A stretch of DNA of 64,000 nucleotides from Kaistia terrae (GTDB lineage: Bacteria; Pseudomonadota; Alphaproteobacteria; Rhizobiales; Kaistiaceae): the NCBI RefSeq assembly GCF_026344005.1, contig NZ_JAPKNH010000004.1:124001-188000 (forward strand). The letters are read 5' to 3'. The notes under the pieces are model-generated. The model was not told where the DNA came from, did no database searches, and saw only the letters and a list, made by a program, of their open reading frames with translations. Every line of letters begins with the position of its first letter. Position 1 is the stretch's first letter. The position numbers were made by a program, and so were the translations under genes. Below, one piece after another: positions 36,426 to 45,779 of the stretch.

Positions 36426-37342
36426 CAGGCGAACTGTCCTTCGAGCATGGCGAGCGTTTCGGCCCGGTTGGGGGCGCCGAGACGGCCACCGAATTTCAGG
36501 CATTTGAGCGCGGCGGCGGCGCTGGCGAAACGGATCGTCCGTTCCATGTCGAAGCCCTCGGCCAAGCCGACCGCAAAGCTGCCATGGAAGACGTCGCCGG
36601 CGGCCAGCGTATCGACCGGCGTAATTTTCGGCGCGGGCGTATGGCGTATATGGCCGGTCTCGGTATCGAGCCAGAACGTGCCGTCACCGCCCGCCGTCAC
36701 CGCGACGAACACGCCGGTGCGGGCATGCAGAGCCAGTACGGCCTCGGGGCCGGAAATCTCGTCGCCGCACAAGATCATGGCGGCAGGCTCCGACGCGACG
36801 ATGTGGGTGGCGAAGGGCAACAGGCTCTCCAGCACAGATCGGGCCGCAACATCGGCGTCGAGAATGGCTGGAATTCCGGCAGCTTTCGCCGCCTTCAGTG
36901 CCATGGCGGCGGCACCTGGCCAGCGAACGTCACTCAGCACGGCGTCGAAACCGGATATGTCGAAGGGTAGGGCGTCCGGCGCCGTGGTGGCGCGCGGATC
37001 GTAGAACGGCACGATCATCCGCTCGCCGCTCGCGTCGACGAAGATGGTGGCGATGGCCGAGCGCGCCCCGACAACCCGGCGCACACCCGAGCAATCGATT
37101 CCTTCGGCCGTAAGCTCAGCGATCAGCTCGCTACCCAGCATGTCGTCGCCGACACTGGCCCAGAGCGAGACTTCAGCGCCCTGGCGTTTGGCGGCGGTGG
37201 CAGCGCTCGACGCCATGCCGGCGGCATTCTGGACGGCCTCGATCGGAATGAACTTGCCCGGACCGCGCGGCAGCTCGTCCAGACGGAAGATCGTGTCCTG
37301 CGTCAGAGCTCCGACAGAAAGGATGCGGGGAGGGCGACTCAT
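36425..37342 (-). CDS. PfkB-family sugar kinase, probable 2-keto-3-deoxygluconate kinase
   Basis: A 305-residue ribokinase-like kinase. The N-terminal glycine motif is in FIPIEAVQNAAGMASSAA and the C-terminal PfkB signature reads TLAAGDVFHGSFAVG, with catalytic Asp250. It lies one base from uxuA and overlaps the aldolase gene by ATGA, so it is expected to phosphorylate KDG, the product of UxuA. The specificity is inferred from position. Confidence 0.9.
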   Translation of the reverse strand: MSRPPRILSVGALTQDTIFRLDELPRGPGKFIPIEAVQNAAGMASSAATAAKRQGAEVSLWASVGDDMLGSELIAELTAEGIDCSGVRRVVGARSAIATIFVDASGERMIVPFYDPRATTAPDALPFDISGFDAVLSDVRWPGAAAMALKAAKAAGIPAILDADVAARSVLESLLPFATHIVASEPAAMILCGDEISGPEAVLALHARTGVFVAVTAGGDGTFWLDTETGHIRHTPAPKITPVDTLAAGDVFHGSFAVGLAEGFDMERTIRFASAAAALKCLKFGGRLGAPNRAETLAMLEGQFA

Positions 37343-38539
37343 CTAGAGGACATAGCCGCGCTGGTGAGAAAGGGCCGCCATGACGCCGCGTAGTTCGGCG
37401 AGGCCGCGCAGGCGGCCGATGACGGGATAACCGGGATGGGTCGGACGGGTCGCATCGTCGATGAGCTCATGGCCGTGGTCGGGCCGGAACGGTAGCAGAG
37501 AATTCGGCAGCCCGGCATCGCGACGGCGCTGTTGTTCAGCGAGAAGAACGTCGACAACGGCTACCATGTCGACGTCGCCGCCGAGATGATCGGCCTCCAT
37601 GAACGAGCCGTCCGCCTCCTTCGTCACATTGCGCAGATGCACGAAGAAGATCTTCGACGCGAACTGCCTGGCAATCGCCGCCACATCATTGTTCGGATTG
37701 GCGCCCAGTGAGCCAGAACAGAGCGTCAATCCGTTCGATGACGATGGCACCGCGTTGAGGATGTAGTCGATATCTCCGGCATTCTTGACGATGCGCGACA
37801 GTCCCATGATGTCGCGCGGCGGGTCGTCCGGATGGATCGACATCACGACGCCAGCCTCTTCGGCCGCCGGCAGCACGTTTTCCAGGAACTGGACGAGATT
37901 GGCGCGCAGTTTGGGGTGGTTCATCTCCGCCTGCTCGGCCAGTACGTCGCGCAGTTCCTCGATGCCGTAGCGTTTGAAGGCGCCCGGCAGCCCAGCCATG
38001 ATGTTGGCGAGCAGCTTCGTCTTCGCTTCCGGCGGGGTGGTGTCCATCCATTCGCTGGCGCGCTGCAGCACATCCTGACTGTAATCGCGCTCGGCGCCGG
38101 GGCGTTGCAGCACGTGGCAATCGAAGGCTGCGACCTCGTGCATATTGCACTTCAGCGCGCGCGCCCCGCCCGGGAGTTCGACCGCGAGGTCGGTGCGGGT
38201 CCAGTCGAGCACGGTCATGAAATTGTAGCAGACGGTGCGGATTCCGGCCTGGCCGAGATTGCGCAGCGTCTGGCGGAAATTGCCGTAAAGCCGGTCGAGA
38301 TCGCCGCGCCCGAGCTTGATGTCGTCGTGCATCGGCACGCTTTCGACGACGCTCCAGGTGAGGCCGAGGGATTTGTCCGCCTCGATCAGGGCCTTGCGCT
38401 CGAGGATCGCTTCCAGCGGCCAAGCTTCGCCATAGGGGATGTCATGCAAGGCGGTGACGATGCCGGTCGCGCCGGCCTGACGCGCATGGGCAAGCGTGGC
38501 AGCATCGTTGGGTCCGAACCAGCGCCAGGTCTGTTCCAT
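37343..38539 (-). CDS. uxuA: Mannonate dehydratase
   Basis: A 398-residue TIM-barrel dehydratase converting D-mannonate to 2-keto-3-deoxygluconate in hexuronate breakdown. The N-terminus MEQTWRWFGP, the segment CYNFMTVLDWTRTDLA and the metal-site motif HPDDPP (residues 236-241) are hallmarks of UxuA, and length matches the family. First gene of the uxuA-kinase-aldolase operon. The operator candidate lies 162 bp upstream. Confidence 0.95.
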   Translation of the reverse strand: MEQTWRWFGPNDAATLAHARQAGATGIVTALHDIPYGEAWPLEAILERKALIEADKSLGLTWSVVESVPMHDDIKLGRGDLDRLYGNFRQTLRNLGQAGIRTVCYNFMTVLDWTRTDLAVELPGGARALKCNMHEVAAFDCHVLQRPGAERDYSQDVLQRASEWMDTTPPEAKTKLLANIMAGLPGAFKRYGIEELRDVLAEQAEMNHPKLRANLVQFLENVLPAAEEAGVVMSIHPDDPPRDIMGLSRIVKNAGDIDYILNAVPSSSNGLTLCSGSLGANPNNDVAAIARQFASKIFFVHLRNVTKEADGSFMEADHLGGDVDMVAVVDVLLAEQQRRRDAGLPNSLLPFRPDHGHELIDDATRPTHPGYPVIGRLRGLAELRGVMAALSHQRGYVL

Positions 38540-38972
38540 TCATTCCATCCCGCATGCATGTTTGTCCGGCGCTGCGAGCGCCGGGCTTGGGTCGCTGTTC
38601 TTCGGCGGCGCTCTTTGGCGCCATCCGGATCCCCGCTGCGAGCCGTTTCCAGTTCCGTATCTGGATCGTCTTCAATGGGTCGGATGCATCTAATTGCCGT
38701 CTACCATGGTAGTCAACCTGAGTCTTTCGCTCTGACGATTTTTCCCGCCGTCCGATGATGGAGCCAGGTTTGGTCCGGCCCGGGCTAGAAACGAAGAACT
38801 CGGCCGTGACCAGGACAACGGGCCCTGTTGGCGACAACGGGCTGCCCAAGCCATATGATTGGTTCGAAAGCGGCCCGCTGGCGTCTGAGTCGCGCCGCTT
38901 TTGCGTCCGGCTCCAATGGCCGGCTTATTGATCTGCCGCCCACCGGGGCGTTCGGATAGGCCACGGGGATCC
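38540..38972. other. Intergenic region between uxuA and the SbcD-like gene
   Basis: This gap of 433 bp has no convincing gene. It holds the CTACCATGGTAG site at 38701-38712 and must carry the uxuA promoter. The right part (about 38750-38972) is a GC-rich stretch without visible structure. No good ribosome-binding site is seen before the ATG at 38973. Confidence 0.4.
38701..38712. promoter_or_regulatory. UxuR/GntR-type operator candidate before uxuA
   Basis: Perfect palindrome CTACCATGGTAG, identical to 35723-35734. It lies in the only long gap upstream of the uxuA operon, so the two operons probably share one regulator. Confidence 0.65.
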
Positions 38973-40235
38973 ATGTCGTTTCGCTTCATTCATGCCGCCG
39001 ATATCCATCTCGACAGCCCGCTGCGCGGCCTTGCCCGGCGCGGCGAACTCGCCGGCGTGTTCCTCGAAGCCTCGCGAAAGGCGCTGGAAAATCTGGTCCA
39101 GGCGGCGATCGACGCGAAGGTCGCTTTCGTGGTCATCGCCGGCGATGTCTATGACGGTGACTGGAAGGACTATGCGACCGGACAATTCTTCGTTCGCGAG
39201 ATGGGGCGGCTTCACCGCGAAAGCATCCGCGTCTTCCTGATCCGGGGCAATCACGATGCCGAATCCCTCATCAGCAAAAGCCTGACCCTGCCGCCGAATG
39301 TCTTCAGTTTTTCCGTCCGCGCGGTGCAGACCGAGACGATCGAGGATCTGCGCGTCGCCCTGCATGGGCGCGGCTTTGCCAACCGGCATGTGGCGGAGAA
39401 TGTCGCGCTGACCTATCCGGCCGCGAAGCCCGGCTTTTTCAACATCGGTCTGCTGCACACCTCGCTGACCGGCCGCGATGGCCATGACGCCTACGCACCA
39501 TGCTCGATCGAGGATCTGCGGATCGCGGGCTATGACTATTGGGCGCTCGGTCACATCCATAAGCGCGAGATCGTTTCGGAAGACCCGACCATCGTCTTCC
39601 CCGGCAATTTGCAGGGCCGACACGCGCGGGAAACGGGTCCAAAGGGCGCGACGCTGGTCACGGTCACCGATGGGCGGATCGAGAGCCTGGAGGCGCTGAC
39701 ACTTGACGCGGCGCGGTTCGAGACGGTCGAGATCGATGCGTCCGACATGACCGAACCGGCAACCCTGCTGGCCGAAGCGCGGCGCGTCATCGCCGCCGCT
39801 CGTGATAGCGCCGAGGGCCGGCCGCTGGCGCTGCGGCTGACGCTTATCGGCGAAACCGCGCTGCACGACTATCTCTCGGTGCAGGCGGAACAGGTCCGCG
39901 AGGAAATGCAGGCGCTCGCCTGGGAGGCGGGTTCCGACGTACTGATCGAGAAGGTGCGCGACAAGACCACGGCCAAAACCGGCGCGGCGCGGCTCTCGGC
40001 GCTGCTCGGTTTCGACGCGATCCTGGCGGATATCGCCGCCGATCCGGCCTTTCGCGCTGAGATTGCCAAGACCTTGGGCGACCTGCGCGTCCGCACTCCG
40101 GTCGAGGCACAGGCACTCCTGGATGCGGACGGCTCCGATGCCGAGGCGCTGGCGGGCTCCGCAATCGAGTTGGCGACGGAAGCGATCCTTGCCGGCCTTG
40201 GCCATGTAGGCAACGAGCCGGAGGGCGCACGATGA
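38973..40235 (+). CDS. SbcD/YhaO-like metallophosphoesterase (DNA repair exonuclease family)
   Basis: A 420-residue calcineurin-like phosphoesterase. Metal-binding motifs in order are DIH (residues 10-12), GDVYDG (57-62), GNHD (92-95) and GHIHKRE further on. The start at 38973 puts FIHAADIHLDS at the N-terminus as usual. It overlaps the ATPase gene by ATGA. By homology to SbcD/YhaO it should be the nuclease subunit of a Mre11-Rad50-like complex acting on DNA ends. It is unrelated to the neighbouring sugar genes. Confidence 0.93.
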   Translation: MSFRFIHAADIHLDSPLRGLARRGELAGVFLEASRKALENLVQAAIDAKVAFVVIAGDVYDGDWKDYATGQFFVREMGRLHRESIRVFLIRGNHDAESLISKSLTLPPNVFSFSVRAVQTETIEDLRVALHGRGFANRHVAENVALTYPAAKPGFFNIGLLHTSLTGRDGHDAYAPCSIEDLRIAGYDYWALGHIHKREIVSEDPTIVFPGNLQGRHARETGPKGATLVTVTDGRIESLEALTLDAARFETVEIDASDMTEPATLLAEARRVIAAARDSAEGRPLALRLTLIGETALHDYLSVQAEQVREEMQALAWEAGSDVLIEKVRDKTTAKTGAARLSALLGFDAILADIAADPAFRAEIAKTLGDLRVRTPVEAQALLDADGSDAEALAGSAIELATEAILAGLGHVGNEPEGAR

Positions 40236-43200
40236 AGCTCCGCTCACTCGGCCTGGAACGCTATGGCCGCTTCACCGGGCGCGTGCTCGAATTCGATCCC
40301 GAGGCGCGTGTCACGGTCATCGTCGGCGCCAACGAGGCCGGCAAGACGACGGCGCTCGCCGCCGTCGCCGATGCGCTTTACGGCATCGAAACGCGCTCAC
40401 GCTATAATTTCCTGCATGATTACAAGACCATGCGGCTCGCCGCCACCGTCGAAGCGTCGGATGGTCGGTCGCTTTCCTTTGCCCGGTTGAAGCGGCAGAA
40501 TGCGACGCTGATCGATCCGGCGAGTGATAAGCCGCTGGCCGATGATGTGCTGGCCGCCTTTCTTGGCGCGCATGATCGACAGGCCTTTCTCGATATTTTC
40601 GGGCTGAACCAGCGACGCCTGCGTGAGGGCGGCGAGAAACTTCTCGCCGGCGGCGGAGACCTCGCCGAAACGCTGCTGGCCGCCGCTCCCGGCCTTGGCC
40701 AGGTGGCAGCTCTGCGCGACCGGTTTCAGGAGAACGCGGCAAAGATCTTCAATCCGGCGCGGAAAACCTCGAGCCACACCTTCCATGCCGCGGTCGACAA
40801 GCGCGCGCAGGCGCAAAAGGCCATCCGAGAGCAGGAACTGCGCGTCGACGAGGTGAAGAAGCTGCGCGACGCCGCCGAGCGGGCTGCCGAGGCCCGGAGG
40901 GCGGCGGAAAAGGCCGAGCGCGCTGCGGACATGGCGCTGGCCCGGGCTCGCTCGCTGGTACATGGCGTCAAGGAACTCCGCATCCTCGATGCTCAGACGC
41001 TGGCCCGCGCCGAACTGGGTGAACTGCCGATCGTGCCATCTGGCTTCGTGCCGCGTGCGCGCGGATTGCTGGCGGCGCTCGACAAGGCGCGAGAGGCGTC
41101 CGCTCTCGCGGCAAAGGAAGAGGCAGCCGCGAAAGTGGCGCTTGAGGCCATCGCGGTCGACGACGCCATCCTTGCCTTTGCAGCTGTGATCGAGAGCTGT
41201 GACGAGGAGCGCGCCGCGGTCGAAAAAGAGCTGCTGAGCCTGCCAAAGCGGCGCGTTGAGGCCGGTGAGGCGGAGGCCGCCCTGCATCGCATCGCGTTGG
41301 CGCTTGGACTTGCCGATGTCGAAACGCTGCGCGAAAAATTGCCGGATCTGCCGTTGCTGGCGCGCGCTGAGGCGCTGGTCGAGAAGATGCGCGCCTCGGC
41401 CATTCGCGACGAAGCGGTTTCGCGCGATCGGGCACGGCTCGCGGCTGAACAAAGCTCTGCCGAGGAAGCGCGCGAAGCACTTGGGCATATCGTCGATCCG
41501 GTGCCGCTGCAGCGCCGGCTGGCGCGGCTCGATGGCGTCGAGGAGCGCGAGCGGGCGCTTCGCACGCTCGAGCTTCGGCTTGAGGCGCAACAGGCGCAAC
41601 TGGCCGAGCGGGTCGGCCGGCTCGGGCATGGCGTGGCGGATGCGTCGGCCCTGGCCAGTTTGCCGTTGCCGGCACTTGCCGTGATCGAGGCGGCGCTGCG
41701 CGAGTTGAAGAACGCCGCTGACGGGTTGGATCGTCAGAACGAGGCGTTGGCCGGCTTCGAGGAACAGCGCGCCCAAGCCGAGGCCCGGCTGGCGGCGCTT
41801 CGCTCCGGCCGCCCGGCGCCGACCGAGGACGTCATCGCCGCCGCGCGAACCGAGCGAGATACCGCCTGGACAGCGCTTCGACCACTGGCGCTTGGCGAGC
41901 GTGGCCGGGAGGAAGGCGATGCAGGGCTGGCGCAGCGCATCGATCGCGCGCTGATTGCCGCCGATCAACTGGCCGATGAACGACAGGTCGAGACGCAGCG
42001 CCTCGCCGCCCTGGCGCAAGCCGAGCGTGATATTGCCGAGCTTTCCGCGCGGATCGAGATGGCGACGCGGCGTGCCGCCGAGGCGCTCGCGCGGCGGGAG
42101 GCGCGGGAAGCAGAATGGGTGGCGCTCTGGACGCCCTGTGGCCTGACGCTACCGACTGACGAACGTGCGCCGGCGTTCCTGCGCGAGGCCGAACTGATCC
42201 GTCAGGCGCGCGATGGCATTCGTCAGGAGGCGGCGCAGGCCGCCGCCCAGCGCGAGACGGTGCAAGGAGAGCGGGTCGAGACGGATCGGCTGCGGCATGA
42301 ACTCGGCCTGCCGCCGCTTGGCGATGCGCCGTTGCGGATCGCGGATCTGCGCGAGGCGATCGCCGCGACCGAAACGCGCTTCCTGCAGGCGCGCGACCAT
42401 GAGCGCGATTTGCGCCAATTGGAGCAGGGCGCCGCCGATCTCACTGCGCGCCAGCGCGACGGCACGGCCGAGTCCGAGGCACAGGCGGCGGAGGCGGCCG
42501 AGATCTTCCCGCGCCTTGCCATTCGTCCGGCCGCGCAGGCCGGCGAGGCCCGCGCTGCCATCGATCTCTGGCGCGAGGCGCTGCCTCAGTTCACGGCACT
42601 CCGGTCGCTGGAAACGCGTATTTCCGCGATTGAACGTGACGAAGCCCTGTTCGTTGGCCGGGTTGGTGAACTTCTGGCCGAGGTTGGCGATGCCGTCGCG
42701 GATGGCAATCCCTTCGCCTCCGCGCAGCGTCTGCGCAAGCGGCTGGAGGTCGCCGGTCAGGCACGGTCCAAGGCCCACGCCGCCGGGGAGGCGCTCGCGA
42801 TCCGACGCGCCGCACTCGTGGCTGCGAACGAGGCGTTCGAGCAGGCCGACGCGGCACTGGGCGAATTGCTGGCCGTGGCGGATTGTGCGAGCGCAGAGGC
42901 GTTGCCGGCCCTGCTGGAGCGGATGGAAAAGGCATCTATCTGTGACGATCGGCTGGTCGAGGCGCGCCAGCGGCTCGATGGCCTGCGCGGATCGCGCAGC
43001 GAGGAGGAGGTTCGCGTGGCGATCGACGGTCGCGACGACGAGGCCCTGATCCTGGCCGCGGCCGAAATCGAAGGAGCGCATTCCGAGGCGCGTGCCGCCC
43101 GCGATGCCGCGATCGAGGAAGACACTCAGGCACGATCGGCTCTTGCCGCGCTCGACCGTCGCGAGGGCGCGGCGGCTGCCGCCCAGGACGAGCAGGATGC

Positions 43201-43699
43201 GGTGGCCGAAATCGCCGAGGCGGTCGAACGGTTCAGCCGCGATCATGTCGCGGCAAGGCTGCTGCAGGCAGCAATCGAGCGCTATCGGGCCGAACATCAA
43301 AACCCGATCGTCGAGCGGGCCTCGCGCGCCTTCGCGACCCTGACGGGTGGGCAGTGGAGCGGCATCGGCATCAATTATGACGAGGATCCGCCGCGTCTGG
43401 CTGCCTCGCGTGATGGCGCGCATTTCGGTCCGGATGCCTTGTCGGAGGGGACGCGCGATCAGTTGTTCCTGGCGCTACGCATCGCGGCGATCGAGGAGCA
43501 CGCCCGCCGCGCCACGCCATTACCCTTCATCGCGGATGACCTGTTCATCACCTTCGATGAGGCGCGGACCGCGGCGGGCTTCGAGTTGCTGGCCGAACTC
43601 GGCGCGGTGACGCAGGTGATCGTCTTCACCCACCACGTCCATGTCGCCGAACATGCCGCGCGGGTGCTGGGCAACAGGGCGGCGCTGATCGAGTTGTGA
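40232..43699 (+). CDS. SbcC/YhaN-like AAA ATPase with long coiled coil
   Basis: An 1155-residue Rad50-like ATPase. Walker A GANEAGKTT is at residues 32-40. Residues of about 190-1000 are rich in Ala, Glu, Arg and Leu with heptad-like spacing, typical of coiled-coil arms. The signature LSEGTRDQLFLALR and Walker B PFIADDLFITFDE (ending near 1110) close the nucleotide-binding site at the C-terminus. A CxxC zinc hook, present in true SbcC/Rad50, was not seen, which fits the YhaN branch. Works with the overlapping nuclease gene. Confidence 0.93.
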   Translation: MKLRSLGLERYGRFTGRVLEFDPEARVTVIVGANEAGKTTALAAVADALYGIETRSRYNFLHDYKTMRLAATVEASDGRSLSFARLKRQNATLIDPASDKPLADDVLAAFLGAHDRQAFLDIFGLNQRRLREGGEKLLAGGGDLAETLLAAAPGLGQVAALRDRFQENAAKIFNPARKTSSHTFHAAVDKRAQAQKAIREQELRVDEVKKLRDAAERAAEARRAAEKAERAADMALARARSLVHGVKELRILDAQTLARAELGELPIVPSGFVPRARGLLAALDKAREASALAAKEEAAAKVALEAIAVDDAILAFAAVIESCDEERAAVEKELLSLPKRRVEAGEAEAALHRIALALGLADVETLREKLPDLPLLARAEALVEKMRASAIRDEAVSRDRARLAAEQSSAEEAREALGHIVDPVPLQRRLARLDGVEERERALRTLELRLEAQQAQLAERVGRLGHGVADASALASLPLPALAVIEAALRELKNAADGLDRQNEALAGFEEQRAQAEARLAALRSGRPAPTEDVIAAARTERDTAWTALRPLALGERGREEGDAGLAQRIDRALIAADQLADERQVETQRLAALAQAERDIAELSARIEMATRRAAEALARREAREAEWVALWTPCGLTLPTDERAPAFLREAELIRQARDGIRQEAAQAAAQRETVQGERVETDRLRHELGLPPLGDAPLRIADLREAIAATETRFLQARDHERDLRQLEQGAADLTARQRDGTAESEAQAAEAAEIFPRLAIRPAAQAGEARAAIDLWREALPQFTALRSLETRISAIERDEALFVGRVGELLAEVGDAVADGNPFASAQRLRKRLEVAGQARSKAHAAGEALAIRRAALVAANEAFEQADAALGELLAVADCASAEALPALLERMEKASICDDRLVEARQRLDGLRGSRSEEEVRVAIDGRDDEALILAAAEIEGAHSEARAARDAAIEEDTQARSALAALDRREGAAAAAQDEQDAVAEIAEAVERFSRDHVAARLLQAAIERYRAEHQNPIVERASRAFATLTGGQWSGIGINYDEDPPRLAASRDGAHFGPDALSEGTRDQLFLALRIAAIEEHARRATPLPFIADDLFITFDEARTAAGFELLAELGAVTQVIVFTHHVHVAEHAARVLGNRAALIEL

Positions 43700-43730
43700 G
43701 GGCGGGACGGCAATAGCTCGACGCCTGTCC

Positions 43731-43757
43731 TTCACCCCTCCCTGAGGGAGAGGTGAA
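43731..43757. repeat. Short CTCCCTGAGGGAG hairpin repeat
   Basis: A 12-bp stem with one mismatch (TTCACCCCTCCC and GGGAGAGGTGAA) with a 3-nt loop. The core CTCCCTGAGGGAG also occurs in the larger repeat at 8704-8821. It lies just after the ATPase gene. Confidence 0.65.
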
Positions 43758-43849
43758 GAACAGGCGATGGAGGCTGGAATCAGCCCCCGTCGTTCACTCG
43801 CCAAAACTCTGGATGAGCCGCGACCTCGACGGGGTTGTATTGTGCGAGG

Positions 43850-44599
43850 TCAGCGATGGATCGCGACGACGCGGGCCGGGAAGCCCGAACCGTCCTTGAC
43901 CTTGGGCCAACTGGCCATGATCAGCGCCCCGGCTTCCGGGACCTTGTCGAGATTATTCATCAGCTCGATCTGCCAGCGGTCGAGCGACAGCACGTAATGC
44001 TCGAGCGCGTAGTTGCCGGCCGAGGTGGCGAGGCCGGGATCGGTGTCGATCTGCTCGTGACCGATAGCGGTGATGCCGCGCTCGACGAAAAGCAGTTCCA
44101 GCACGTTGCGGCTCCAGCCGGGCGTGTGCACGACGCCATCGGCCGAGCGGTTGTAAAAGCGATCGGAATCCGGCCAGCGCTTGTACCAGTCGGTACGGAG
44201 CGCAACGAAAGCCTTCTCCGGGATGCGGCCGTTGCGCGCCTCCCAGGCGGCAACGTCGTCCGTCGTCGGTGTGGCGTCGGCATCCGCCGCCACGCGTTCG
44301 CTGATGTCGAGAATGACGAGCGGCAGCAGCATCTCCGAGACCGGGATCTCGTCGAGCGTCCGCCCACCTTCGATGAAGTGGACGGGCGGATCGACATGCG
44401 TCCCCCACTGGCCGGGAATGCTGTAGCGATGGACCTGAAATCCATGGCCCTTGGCAAAATCGAACAGCAGTTCGCGCTCCTCGTCCGGGAAAGACGCGAA
44501 ATGCGGCTGGCCCGGATGGAAGGCGTGGGTGAGGTCCGTGTAGGTCGCACCGGCAAGGCCGCTGCGGTGGAGATCCCAGAGAGGGTTGCTGCCGCTCAT
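43850..44599 (-). CDS. Cyclase-family (kynurenine formamidase/isatin hydrolase-like) hydrolase
   Basis: A 249-residue metal-dependent amidase of the COG1878 family. The signature H-x-G-T-H-x-D-x-P-x-H reads Q-W-G-T-H-V-D-P-P-V-H (residues 64-74); the first His is Gln, as in a distinct branch of the family. HEQIDTDPG and a C-terminal acidic residue support the metal site. It follows the importer receptor gene by 4 bp and is the last gene of that operon, so it probably hydrolyses the imported compound or its amide. Confidence 0.87.
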   Translation of the reverse strand: MSGSNPLWDLHRSGLAGATYTDLTHAFHPGQPHFASFPDEERELLFDFAKGHGFQVHRYSIPGQWGTHVDPPVHFIEGGRTLDEIPVSEMLLPLVILDISERVAADADATPTTDDVAAWEARNGRIPEKAFVALRTDWYKRWPDSDRFYNRSADGVVHTPGWSRNVLELLFVERGITAIGHEQIDTDPGLATSAGNYALEHYVLSLDRWQIELMNNLDKVPEAGALIMASWPKVKDGSGFPARVVAIHR

Positions 44600-44603
44600 G
44601 ATG

Positions 44604-45779
44604 TTACGGCTCCGGAACGAAGGCCGGAGCGGCTTCGCTGGCGAGCATCAGCTTGCCGTCCTTGACGCCGATGACCGAGACGGACTTGTCCGGTACGGCG
44701 ACGCCCGGGCGATAGGTGATCGTGCCGGTAACGCCGGGCAGGCCCGAGGTGGCGGCGATGGCGTCGCGGATCTTGGCGGGCTCCGGGGCGCCGGCGCGCT
44801 TGATGGCGTCGGCCATCAACTTGACGGCGTCATAGCCCAGCGCTGCGAAGGAATTCTCCGGCGCGTTGCCGGTCGCCTTCTTGTAGGCGTCGCTGAACGC
44901 CTGAACCGCCGGGCTGGCGCCTTCGCCCATGAAGGCATGGGTGGTGAAGTACGCGTCATTGGCAGCGGCGCCGCCGACTTCGAGCAGCAACGGCGTGTCG
45001 TAGCCATCGCCGCCGACGACCGGCAGGTTGATGCCAGCCTGGCGCAGCTGCTTCAGGATCAGGCCGATTTCCTCGGCATTGGACGAGGCATAGATGAAGG
45101 CGGGCTGCTCCGGCAGCGCCTTGATCTTGGCGATCTGGGCGGTGAAGTTCTTGTCGCCGATCTTGTAGGTGTCCTTGCCGAGCAGCTTGCCGCCGCCATG
45201 CTCATACGCCGATACGAAGTAATCGGACAGCAGCGTGGTGTATTCCGAGCCGATGTCGGTCAGCAGGTAGCCGGTCTTGGCACCCAGCTTGTTGAGCGCG
45301 AATTCGGCGCCGACAGCAGCCTGAACGTTATCGCCGAAGGCGGCGAGGAACACCTGGTCGCCCAGCTGGCTCGGCAGCTTGGGCGAAGTGGCGCCCGGTG
45401 TGATGAACGGGATCTTGGCCTTGTCGACCTGCGGTCCGATCGACAGCACGCTGTCGGAATCGGCGAAGCCGATGATGCCGACGACCTTGTCGCTGTCGAT
45501 CAACTGGGACGCGACGGTCGAGATGACGGTCGCGTCGCTCTTCGAGTCATAGGTGACGAGTTCGAGCGGGCTGCCGAGTACGCCGCCGGCGGCGTTGATC
45601 TCGGCGACGGCAAGCTTCGCGCCGTTCAGCATCGGGCCGTCGAGCGAGGCCTGCACGCCGGTGACGTTGGCGGGGAAGCCGATCTTGATGGGGTCGGCGG
45701 CGTAGGCGCCTACGGTGGAGAAGGCAAAGGCGGCGCCGAGCCCGAGGCCGATGGCCGCCCGTCTGGAAAGCTTCATCAT
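44604..45779 (-). CDS. Branched-chain amino-acid-type ABC transporter substrate-binding protein
   Basis: Periplasmic receptor of 391 residues in the LivJ/LivK fold. The signal peptide begins MMKLSRRAAIGLGLGAAF and ends at AYA near residue 28; the twin Arg suggests possible Tat export, although Sec is also possible. The mature protein starts ADPIKIGFPANVTG. It overlaps the stop of the permease gene upstream. Such receptors bind amino acids, amides, urea or aromatic acids; the neighbours point to an amide or amine. Confidence 0.92.
   Translation of the reverse strand: MMKLSRRAAIGLGLGAAFAFSTVGAYAADPIKIGFPANVTGVQASLDGPMLNGAKLAVAEINAAGGVLGSPLELVTYDSKSDATVISTVASQLIDSDKVVGIIGFADSDSVLSIGPQVDKAKIPFITPGATSPKLPSQLGDQVFLAAFGDNVQAAVGAEFALNKLGAKTGYLLTDIGSEYTTLLSDYFVSAYEHGGGKLLGKDTYKIGDKNFTAQIAKIKALPEQPAFIYASSNAEEIGLILKQLRQAGINLPVVGGDGYDTPLLLEVGGAAANDAYFTTHAFMGEGASPAVQAFSDAYKKATGNAPENSFAALGYDAVKLMADAIKRAGAPEPAKIRDAIAATSGLPGVTGTITYRPGVAVPDKSVSVIGVKDGKLMLASEAAPAFVPEP

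Noticed and set aside
37561-37572. CTACCATG-containing stretch inside uxuA as a third operator
   Set aside because: Only one half of the palindrome is present, and it lies within coding sequence far from a start.
40397-42019. Open frame of 540 codons on the minus strand inside the SbcC-like gene
   Set aside because: The + strand reading has Walker motifs and coiled-coil composition; the antisense frame has none and reflects codon bias.
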